Positions 1-7,140 of a stretch of 15,236 nt of DNA are shown here, piece by piece; the stretch's first letter is position 1; every line of letters starts with the position of its first letter. The notes beneath the pieces are model-generated. The model saw only the letters and a list, made by a program, of their open reading frames with translations, searched no databases and was not told where the DNA came from. The stretch spans positions 1 through 15,236 of the forward strand of contig CALSCO010000957.1 in the NCBI GenBank assembly GCA_943704415.1, in the 5' to 3' direction. The translations under genes were made by a program, and so were the position numbers. This DNA comes from Parvularia atlantis. Taxonomy: Eukaryota > Opisthokonta > Rotosphaerida.

Positions 1-344
1 TTTGCAGATCAGAATAGCATAATGGTTCATGATGGTTGGAAAGACACAAGGCGCGCACTTTTATACGCACCTGCACAGCCGAATTGCAAACATTATTTTG
101 TGCAAAAGCAAACAAGCGGAATCGCTCACTGGAGCAGAGTGCGCAGACGGAAAAGAGAAAATGGAGAGAAGTGGGTACTTTGCTTCATAACCCCTCGATC
201 AGAACCGGTCGCGGCTCACTCGGTGGTATGTATACTCAGGTACCGAGTGAGCACCGGTTCTGATCGAGGGGTTATAGCGCGAAAAGGCCCCCTTCCCGCC
301 CCTCTTCGTCGCGCCTCGCCCCTCACGCCGCCCGCGCCGCCAGC
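1..344 (+). promoter_or_regulatory. AT-rich upstream region / 5' leader of the GATA factor gene
   Basis: No gene is recognised here. The first ~185 bases are clearly richer in A/T than the rest of the window, with T and A runs around 89-113, and composition switches to the GC-rich genic type near 280. The stretch contains the long inverted repeat at 187-275 and a GTATAC palindrome in its loop. I saw no HGATAR (GATA-factor) site on either strand, so autoregulation through a classical GATA site is not suggested. Short open frames begin at ATG 22 and ATG 36; the first ends at a TGA overlapping the GATA start codon (346-348). The transcription start is unknown, so how much of this is promoter and how much is 5' UTR cannot be told. 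Confidence 0.6.
187..275. repeat. Long near-perfect inverted repeat (hairpin/cruciform)
   Basis: Positions 187-209 are the exact reverse complement of 253-275 (23 bp). Positions 214-224 are the exact reverse complement of 242-252 (11 bp). The only break in the 34-bp stem is a 4-base CGCG bulge at 210-213 on the left arm. The loop is 225-241 (17 nt) and carries the palindrome GTATAC at 230-235. The right arm ends 69 bases before the GATA factor ATG. It could be a cruciform-forming regulator site, a remnant of a small inverted-repeat element, or a leader hairpin. No target-site duplication or transposase is visible. Confidence 0.95.
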
Positions 345-1880
345 ATGATGCCGACGGCCACGGCCGCCCGCGCTGCCGATGCCAGCGACAGCGACGGCGG
401 CAGCGACACGGAGGACGTCGAGCCGCAGCGGCAGCGGCGCGCGGCGCGCGTTACCAAGCGTCCGCGCAGCACCTCGACGACGGCGACGACGGCGATGACG
501 GCAGCGGGCAGCACGGCCGCGGCCGACCTCTTCGCGTGCAGCGCGCTGCTCAATCTGCAGTCGCCGCCGACGACGCCGCTGCTCACGCCGCTCTTCTCGC
601 CCGTCTTCGCGCTCGGCGCCGGGGCGGCGACAACGACGTCGAGCCTGATGCTGCCGCCGGCGATGCTGCCGGCCGTCCATCCGCAGCAGCAGCAGCAGCA
701 GCAGCGCGCGCGCGCCACCATCGCAGCCCTCGTCCGCCCCACGCCGCCGCCGCCGCTGCCGATCCTGCCGATGCCGATGCCGATGCCGCGCCCGCAGTCG
801 GCGCCCGCGTCCACCGCGGCCTCGCCCATGCCCTCGCCCCTCGGCTCGCCTGCGCAGTCGCCCGCGCTGTCACCGCACGGCTACGCGTCCATCATCTCGC
901 TCGTCTCCGGCACGGCAGCGACGCAGCCGCCCGCAAGGATGCCGCCGACCCTGCGCGGCGCGATGAGCGCGATGGCCAGCGCGCACGCAGCGGCAGCGGC
1001 AGCGGCAGCGGCGGCTGCAGCAGCAGCACGGTCTGCGCGCACCTGCGTCAACTGCGGCACGACGAGCACGCCGCTCTGGCGCCGCACTGAGGACGGCTTC
1101 CACGTGTGCAACGCGTGCGGCCTGTACAAACGCCTCAAGAGCGTCGACCGCCCCGCCGGCCTCAAGACCGACGTCGTCCGCAAGCGCCGCCGCGTCCGCC
1201 CATCCCACGTCAGCCCGCCTGCCCTCGCCGCCCTGTCCGCGCCCGGATCCGCGCCCGCACCGACGACCAGCACCGGCTCGTCGTCGGCCGCACCCCTCAG
1301 CGTCCTGCGCGCCTCGGCACGGCACGCCGCCGCCTCGCGCCGCGTTGAGCCGCCGCAGCCCACTCCAAACGCGACGACGACAACGCCGCTGCAGCACCCG
1401 ACCGCGCTCACGCCCGTCTCGCAGTTCCTCGTCACCCCGCTGCGCGGCCCGCTCACCGGCGATTCGCCCGGATCGCGCGGCACCGACGGCACGGCCCGCG
1501 GCCGCAGCACGGCCACGACCACAGCGGCGGCGCTGAACGGCCCCAACCGCAACTTCAGCACGTCGCCCGCGCCCGCGCCACTGCGCGACAGCCAGGCCAG
1601 CGCGCCGTTCGAGCTGCCGCCGCCGATGATGGGCAGCAGTAGCAACAGCGGCGGCGGCGAGGGCACCGCGGCAACACGCGACACCCTGCGCAAGGCCCTC
1701 GCAACACAGGCCGAGCAGCTGCGGCTCGCGCTCGCCCAGACCGAGCTTGCGCTGGACGCACTCGTGCGCGACGATGGGCCGGCACTGCAGCGCGTGCTGC
1801 AGGAGCGCGCGAGCGGCTGGGCCGACGTCGTGGCCATGCCGCTGGCCGAGGAAGTGGATGGAGAGGGGGCAGCTGCGTAG
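345..1880 (+). CDS. GATA-type zinc-finger transcription factor, single finger
   Basis: One uninterrupted frame of 511 codons ends in TAG. A single type IV zinc finger of the C-X2-C-X17-C-X2-C class uses Cys234, Cys237, Cys255 and Cys258. It contains TPLWRR and CNACGLY and is followed by a basic stretch (VRKRRRVRP) that completes DNA binding and probably acts as nuclear localisation signal. Fungal GATA factors bind HGATAR sites and control nitrogen use, iron, light responses or development; which of these applies cannot be told, and a single finger argues against the two-finger iron repressors. The rest is low complexity: acidic N-terminus, Gln run 114-120, Pro-rich middle, 14 Ala directly before the finger (215-228), Ser/Thr/Ala-rich C-terminus, and a probable helical segment near 445-500. 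The start is MetMet at 345/348 after a GC-rich leader. It is intronless, unlike its intron-dense neighbours. It converges on MVP1. Confidence 0.94.
   Translation: MMPTATAARAADASDSDGGSDTEDVEPQRQRRAARVTKRPRSTSTTATTAMTAAGSTAAADLFACSALLNLQSPPTTPLLTPLFSPVFALGAGAATTTSSLMLPPAMLPAVHPQQQQQQQRARATIAALVRPTPPPPLPILPMPMPMPRPQSAPASTAASPMPSPLGSPAQSPALSPHGYASIISLVSGTAATQPPARMPPTLRGAMSAMASAHAAAAAAAAAAAAAARSARTCVNCGTTSTPLWRRTEDGFHVCNACGLYKRLKSVDRPAGLKTDVVRKRRRVRPSHVSPPALAALSAPGSAPAPTTSTGSSSAAPLSVLRASARHAAASRRVEPPQPTPNATTTTPLQHPTALTPVSQFLVTPLRGPLTGDSPGSRGTDGTARGRSTATTTAAALNGPNRNFSTSPAPAPLRDSQASAPFELPPPMMGSSSNSGGGEGTAATRDTLRKALATQAEQLRLALAQTELALDALVRDDGPALQRVLQERASGWADVVAMPLAEEVDGEGAAA
684..704 (+). repeat. CAG trinucleotide repeat (x7) encoding poly-Gln
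   Basis: Seven consecutive CAG codons encode Gln114-120 of the GATA factor, preceded by Pro and followed by Arg-Ala-Arg. A pure triplet run inside a coding region is a likely site of length variation between strains. Confidence 0.9.
987..1028 (+). repeat. GCA/GCG hexanucleotide repeat encoding poly-Ala
   Basis: Fourteen Ala codons, mainly alternating GCA and GCG, encode residues 215-228, five residues before the first zinc-ligand Cys. Alternation makes it a short (GCAGCG)n repeat. It probably acts as a flexible or helical linker next to the DNA-binding finger. Confidence 0.9.
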
Positions 1881-2006
1881 CACACTGTACAGGGCGCGCA
1901 CCATGCCATGCATCACTTGCGCACACTCAGCGAACACACACGCACACACACAAAGACAGCGCAATGCCCCTGAGCCTGTGCCAGTGTCTCTATCATTGCC
2001 CATGCA
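1881..2006. other. Convergent 3' intergenic region (GATA factor / MVP1)
   Basis: Only 126 bases separate the two stop codons, so the 3' UTRs of the convergent transcripts probably overlap. It contains a CA-rich microsatellite-like stretch at about 1934-1955. No AATAAA signal is seen on either strand. Confidence 0.7.
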
Positions 2007-4410
2007 TCAAAAGCCCGACGTGGGCAGATCCATCACGTACGGCTCCATCTGCCGCCACACGTCGACCATCTGCGGCGCCCGCGCGCACGTTGAGGCACGC
2101 GACGATCCGGCCGCGCGCCGCACCTTGTCCGCGTACAGGAACCGCCCCTTGACAAACTCGCGGACCGTCACCGACAGGAACGCCTTGTGCGCGTTGAACA
2201 TGGACATCTCCTCAAACAGGCAGTAGGTCACGAAGTCGTCGAGCTTGCCCAGCAGCTCAATCTCCTTCTCGTCCTGCGCGACCGACCGCCGTGCTAAGCC
2301 ACCGGCCGCAGACGTAACCCACGCCTGCGCACCTGCTCGATCTGCTGTACCACGGCCTCGACCGCCTTGCCGACGACGCCCTTGGCTGTGAGCGACGACA
2401 GCTTGGTCTTGTTGGACTGGATGCGCTTCGTGAGCGTCTGCACGTCCTGTGGGTGCGCGCGGATCGTCGGCACTTGCGGCGGCACAAGCTCGCGACGCGG
2501 CGCGCCTTCTGCGTCGTCTGCGACCGCCGCACAAACAGCTCCTGGAACGACAACGCAATGGCCGCCTGGTGCTTGAGGCTCTCGACCATGACGTCGACGC
2601 ACTTGCTCGCCTGCCGCGCGCACGTCAGCGCTGCCGCCCGCGGCCGTCGCTCTGTCGCTCGGCAGGGTGCACCTCCTCGCCGTACAGCTTGCCGAGCATC
2701 TCGTACTTGGTCGTCATGACCTTGTAGTTGCGGTTGGCCGCGACCCAGGCCGGAGGGAAGTCGGTCTCAATGACCGTCCTGCGCGCACGTCACGTCAGCC
2801 GAACAGCGCGCGGCACGCGGCCGCGCGGCAACGCACTCGAGCGCGTGGCCAAACTTGACGTAGTCGGTCGCGTCGCCCTCTATCCGCCGCAGCATACGCT
2901 CGACCGCCTCGACCATCTTGCCGACGTTGCCGGCGAAGGCCGGCAGCTTGTCGCGGACCTGGGCGCATGTGCGGCGTGAGCCCGCGGCCCGGATGCATAC
3001 GCGCGCTGCCGCACCATGCGCAGTGTGTCCTCCGCCCCGATCGGCAGGTGGTCCTTGGCCGTCGCGGCCTTCGGGTGGGCGTAAAACTCGGAGATGATCA
3101 TCGTCATGCGCGTCTTTTTGTACTCGTTGAAGCGGTCCTGCGCGCCATCGCGGCGTGAGCGGGCGCTTGTAAGCGTCTGCGTGCGCGTGCACCGCACCTC
3201 GTCCGTCTCCTGGTAAAACATCTTGACCTCGTCGTCCGCGCTCAGGATCTGGTGGCGCCCGATAAACTCCATAAACCGGATGAGCCCTCGCCGGCGGTCC
3301 TCGAGCGACTTGTCGGTCTCTGCGCGGGCGGCATCAGGCGGCGCACGCGCGCTGTCTCGGGGGGCCGCTGCGCACCGAGCATGACGATTTGCTTGGGCGG
3401 GATCGGCGGGATGAGCCGGTACGGGTACCGCTTGAGCATGGCCTCGTGCAGCCACGCAAAGTCCGAGTAGCGCCGCGTGACGGTCGTCCTGAACAGCTGT
3501 GTGGGGCGCACGTGCACGCTACCATGAGCCGCGTGCGGCATGCAGCGAGCGAGAGGAGGCCGCCGCCGCGCACCCGCGACGTAACCTCGTAATAGATCGT
3601 CTTGACGGTCGAGAGCAGCTTGGTGCCGACGCGGTCCGAGACCTTGATCTCGACGGCCTCACGGTCCATCATGGACTGGAACGAGAGCGCGGACGACCCG
3701 GTACTCTTGCCAGACGAGGCACTGGCGGCGGCGCTGCCCGTGCCGCCGAAGAGCGTCGAGGGCGGCGGCGTGGGCGCAACGCCGGGCGCCATCGCGACAA
3801 GATCGTCGATGTTTTGGATGTTTGGCACAAGCACCTCTGCGCGCGATCGATCGGACGGTGTGAGGCACGGTGGCAGCAGCGGCCACGCGTGCGCGGCGCA
3901 CCCTTGGACGTCTTGATGACCTCGAGCGAGGGCGCGCGGCCCTGCTGCACAAGGGCGATAAGCGCCAGCAGCGTCTTGAGCTCGTCCTTCGTCAGCGAGC
4001 CGCGGTTGGACGCGTCGGCCATGGACCAGACCTCCTTGAGCGTGGGCGTGCTGATGTCGGCCTTGAGCAGCACCGGCCGCAGCGCCTTGCCCGAGATGAA
4101 CCCCTCGTCGTCAGGCGGCGCGAACGCGAGGATCTTCTCCAGCAGCGCCTTGAACTTGACTGCGGCCGCCGCCTCAGCGCCGCCCTATGCGCACATGACA
4201 CACGCGCGCGTGCGCACCGTCCTCGTTGGCCTGCCGCACCTTGCTCACGGCCGCGGCGGGCGCGGGCGCGGGCGCCGCGAAGGGGTCTGTCCGGGTCGGG
4301 TCGGGGATGGCGCCACGTGAGCGCGCGTCTGCACACGCTCGCCGCACGCGCGCACGGGCACGCACCGCCAAACGGGTCGTCAAAGTACGACGCGGCCTGC
4401 GCGGCGCACG

Positions 4411-4441
<31 letters not shown>

Positions 4442-4487
4442 CGGCGCGGCGCGTCAGACAAGAGACGCGGAGCGAAGGTCGCACCAT
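2007..4487 (-). CDS. MVP1: Sorting nexin of the Mvp1/SNX8 family (EH-like, PX and BAR domains)
   Basis: Joined exons (minus strand): 4487-4485, 4396-4366, 4286-4218, 4159-3902, 3836-3574, 3496-3376, 3319-3198, 3137-3015, 2958-2837, 2778-2673, 2610-2533, 2446-2333, 2273-2124, 2069-2007; about 540 aa, in frame throughout. Residues ~35-120 resemble an EH/EF-hand domain (GFISGKAL, then [18 protein letters not shown]). The PX domain (~175-290) has YYEVTSR, the phosphoinositide-binding RRYSDF (216-221) and PPIPPKQ (238-244). The rest is a helical BAR-type region ending VMDLPTSGF. Family knowledge: Mvp1/SNX8 bind PI3P and tubulate endosomal membranes for retrograde sorting to the Golgi. The first coding exon is just ATG; no in-frame ATG follows the TGA that precedes exon 2, which supports that intron. 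The intron between exons 11 and 12 is the weakest: a donor at 2496 (GTCGCG) instead of 2532 would keep 12 more residues and fit homologues better. The last intron (54 nt) has no in-frame stop. Confidence 0.92.
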
Positions 4488-4678
4488 GAGACGGTTCGAG
4501 GCGCGTCTGGAAACTTCGCGACAGTGTGACAGACAGTGTTCACCGTGAGCAGGCACACGCGCGTCACGCGCGCTTCCCGTGGCCGCCACTTTGCACTTGA
4601 CCAAGGGCCCGCTCTCGCCGCGCCCGCCGCTTGCGCACCTACACCCGCGCTCGCATCGTCGCCCGCGAGACCTGCCCG
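4488..4678. promoter_or_regulatory. Divergent promoter between MVP1 and the GT8 gene
   Basis: The two start codons are 191 bases apart and point away from each other, so this stretch must hold both promoters and both 5' UTRs. Near the MVP1 side, ACAGTGT occurs twice close together (about 4521-4539). A short palindrome, GCGCG-TCA-CGCGC, lies at about 4559-4571. No TATA box or CCAAT box was recognised. Confidence 0.7.
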
Positions 4679-5894
4679 ATGACGACCGCGCGAAGGTATG
4701 GACGTGCGCCTGCGTGGCGCGAGGAGCGCGGCTGACGTCGCCATCGCGCACAGGATTCCCTGGACGTGGCTCGGCGTGGCCGTGGCCGTGCTGGCGGGCG
4801 TCGGGCTCGTGTTGATGCTGTCGCATGCGCTCGCCAGCCGCACGGGCCTGCCGCTGTCGCTGTGCGGCGCGCCGCCGATGAACGACGAGGACGCGGCGCA
4901 CGCGTTTGCGCGCGTGCTCGGGCTGGGCGACGGCACGGCCGGGCACGTCTCCAACTCGTCCGTGCGGTTCATGCGCGCCCTGACCGCGCAGCTCGACCGG
5001 CCGCACGACACGATCACGTTCCACACCGACAAGGGCAAGACCGAGCGCCAGGCCTACGCCATCCTGTACATGGACGACGACCGCAGCCACCTCTGCGGCG
5101 CGCGCGCCCTGATCGCGTCCATCCGCGCCACCGGCTCGACCAAAGACGTGCTCGCGCTCGTCCCGCCCGAGACCGACGCGGGCTCGCGCAAGTACCTTGC
5201 CGCGCTGGGCTACGTCGTGACCGAGGTGCCGCGGATCACGCCCAACCCGGGCCGCGACGGGTACTACGCCAGCGTCTTCACTGCGCTCAACATCTGGAAC
5301 CTGGACGGGTACGACCGCGTGGTCAAGCTCGACACCGACATGGTCGTCCTGTCCAACATCGACGAGCTCTTCATGTACTCGTACTTTGCCGCGTCGCTCG
5401 ACTGGCCCGCGGGCAAGCCGCCCAACTGGGGCGGGTGCGACGAGGCCGAGCTGTGCGTGCAGACGTGGCACGACTGGCGCATGACGGCGCTCAACGGGGC
5501 CATGTACGTCGTGCAACCGCACAAGGGCGTGTTCAAGGACATGATGGGCGTGCTCGAGCGGCACGAGGAGAAGCTCGAGGGCGGGCCGAGCGAGCAGGGC
5601 TTCCTCAATTGGTACTTCAAGAACCGCTGGGTGGCCCTTCCGTACCAGTACAACATCCGCTACGCCGCCCTCAACTTCTTCCCGCAGATGTTCACGGGCG
5701 TGGCCCCGCGTACGTTCCACTACATCGGCGGCTCTAAGCCATGGCGCGCCCCGTTCGACTGCAACGCCAGCTGCCGCGACAACCCGCTCATGCTCATGTG
5801 GAACCAGGAGTGGTACCGCTTCTACAACATGGTCCCTGACACGCCTGAGACGACCCCGCCCGTGGCCTGCCTGCGCAAGCTGGTCATGTCTTAA
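4679..5894 (+). CDS. Glycosyltransferase family 8 (glycogenin-like) type II membrane protein
   Basis: Proposed exons 4679-4695 and 4754-5894, giving 385 aa. The 58-nt intron has GTATGG, a GCTGAC branch-like motif and CACAG. Splicing gives a short basic N-terminus (MTTARR) directly before a single membrane segment (residues ~7-33), as expected of a Golgi-type signal anchor. The unspliced alternative starts at ATG 4698 and gives 398 aa. The catalytic domain has the nucleotide-sugar opening AYAILYMDDDRSHL, the metal-binding DxD as LDTDMVV (DTD at 199-201), LNGAMYVV, EQGFLNWYF and a late HYIGGSKPW (His ~328), all hallmarks of GT8. GT8 enzymes use UDP-sugars with retention of configuration and include glycogenin, galactinol synthase and glucuronosyltransferases. 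A lumenal domain behind a membrane anchor argues against cytosolic glycogen priming. Substrate and product are unknown. Codons are strongly GC-ended throughout. Confidence 0.9.
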
Positions 5895-6003
5895 CTGTTG
5901 CTTTCTTCTTTCTCCCTTGGTGAATAGCGTTCTTTTTTCGGGCAAAAGCCCCCCATGTACATGGCACACAGGACGGAACTCACTCCATGCCCGGCCGCGC
6001 CGC
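5895..6003. other. Convergent 3' intergenic region (GT8 / derlin)
   Basis: There are 109 bases between the stop codons. The plus-strand side is T/C-rich (5898-5938), followed by a small hairpin GGGC-AAAA-GCCC (5940-5951) and the palindrome CATGTACATG (5954-5963). The T-rich tract is a plausible 3'-end processing region for the GT8 transcript; that role is inferred. Confidence 0.6.
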
Positions 6004-6962
6004 TCAGTCCTGCAGCGGGCGCCCGGTGCCCCAATTGTATCGGCCCTGGCCCTGGCCGCCTGCCTGCCGGCCGGGCGGCGCGGCACGCTCGTCCATCCTG
6101 CCGCCGACGCCGGCCATGATGGCCTGGTTCGGGAAGAAGTGGTAGCTGCGCACGCGAGTGAGCGCGTATGCGCGAGCGTGCGTGCGTGCGCTGAGGCGCA
6201 CAAGATGTCGGGCGTCTGCAGCACGCGGTAGCCGTAGATCTGCGGCACGACGAGCTCGAGGTAATAGTACAGGTGGCCGACGCCGATGCCGATCAGCGTG
6301 CGGAAGGGGCTCTGGCCCATCAGCACGTCAAGGCCGAGGAACACCCAAGGCAGGTAGATGGCCTGGCAACGCGGGCGCGTTGGGGGGCGGGTCGCGCAAA
6401 CGACACGCGGGCGCACCGGGAACTTGAGCCCGAACCAGAACGAGACGATGACGTCGCGGAAGATCTGCGACCACAGGTAGACGATGGCGAAGAGCAGCAT
6501 TGAGCTGAGCAGGACGATGTCGAAGAAGTAGCCGGCAATCTGCGGCCGCCGAAGGCTCAGCCGCCGCTGCGCAGCGCGACACGACGCACCGACAGCACGA
6601 GCGCGGAGAACGTGAGGAAGAAGACGTAGTCGGCCGGGCGCCCCGCAAAGTGCTGCGCCTCGAGCGCACGCGAGTAGTTGTAGAGGAAGTAGAGGTGCAT
6701 GAGGAAGCCGAAGCTGAGCTGCCCGTAGAACACGAACGCGGTCACGAAGCGCCACAGCTGCGCGGCGTCGTTGGTCGCGGCCCAACGTGCGCCACACGCG
6801 CGCCGTCCGCACCTGGAACTGGGTCACGGCGGTTGGCAGGAGCAGGAGGTGCGCGGGCGAGACGAGGCCGTAGTTGCCCGCGAGGGTCACGCCGAGCGTC
6901 GTGAAGAAGAGCACGCGCGTGATGGGCGGGAACGACGACACGAAGCTCTGCAGCTCGTTCAT
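6004..6962 (-). CDS. Derlin (Der1/Dfm1 family), ER-associated degradation factor
   Basis: Exons (minus): 6962-6813, 6757-6590, 6539-6417, 6362-6202, 6145-6004; 247 aa, a normal derlin length. It opens MNELQSFVSSFPPITR. Family marks are the WR motif (Trp52-Arg53, first residues of exon 2), GFLMHLYFLYNYSRALE, and GVGHLYYYLELVVP (~174-187) with its glycines and His177. Several hydrophobic membrane segments span ~10-205. The C-terminus (~235-247) reads GRYNWGTGRPLQD, which resembles the SHP box that derlins use to bind p97/Cdc48. Derlins are inactive rhomboid-fold proteins that thin the ER membrane and help move misfolded proteins out for proteasomal degradation. The SHP-like tail favours the Dfm1/Derlin-1 type over yeast Der1. 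All four introns (50-56 nt) start GTGCG. It converges on the GT8 gene; the Mei2-like gene lies upstream in the same direction. Confidence 0.95.
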
Positions 6963-7140
6963 CTTTTTGGGCTGGCGGGCTGGCGGGCTGGCGGGCTGCT
7001 GGGCCGCGCTGCAAGGCGTACGTCAGCGCACACGACCCGCCAATCAGCGCGCGCCACGTACGGTGACGGCGAAACATTCGTGACACAAAGACTGCAACTA
7101 GCTCGCTTTTGGCCTCTCTCGGCCTGAACCGCCGCCCCGC
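6963..7140 (-). promoter_or_regulatory. Derlin promoter / 5' leader (and 3' region of the Mei2-like gene)
   Basis: The 178 bases between the Mei2-like stop and the derlin ATG hold both that gene's 3' UTR and this gene's promoter. Seen here: an 8-bp tandem repeat next to the ATG (6969-7000), a CCAAT pentamer on the plus strand (7040-7044), and two ACGT-core motifs. One reads TACGTCA at 7019-7025; the other reads TACGTGG on the gene strand (7060-7054). TACGTG matches the core of yeast unfolded-protein-response element type 2, which would suit a derlin. The functional link is inferred. Confidence 0.5.
6969..7000. repeat. 8-bp tandem repeat, GGGCTGGC x3 plus one variant
   Basis: Units at 6969-6976, 6977-6984 and 6985-6992 are identical (GGGCTGGC); 6993-7000 is GGGCTGCT. 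On the derlin strand this reads as C-rich GCCAGCCC units ending seven bases before the ATG, probably in the 5' UTR. Likely polymorphic in copy number. Confidence 0.9.

Noticed and set aside
187-275. tRNA-like gene (A-box-like GGCTCACTCGG, GGTTC near the 3' side)
   Set aside because: The internal boxes do not match the consensus with proper spacing and no cloverleaf forms; the simple hairpin explains all of the symmetry.
870-2003. Long minus-strand open frames antisense to the GATA gene
   Set aside because: They are low-complexity mirror frames of a real zinc-finger gene with no recognisable domain.
2447-2532. Frameshift mutation (pseudogene) in MVP1
   Set aside because: The rest of the gene is intact in frame over 14 exons and the frame change coincides with plausible splice sites, so an intron is the simpler explanation.
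4380-6962. A minus-strand open frame of 860 codons beginning at the derlin ATG
   Set aside because: It reads through derlin intron 1, then leaves the derlin frame and runs antisense to the GT8 gene. The residues are Arg/Ala/His-rich shadow sequence; stops are rare because of GC bias.
6969-7000. CRISPR-like or other array
   Set aside because: The units are 8 bp, directly adjacent and without spacers: a simple tandem repeat in a eukaryotic leader.
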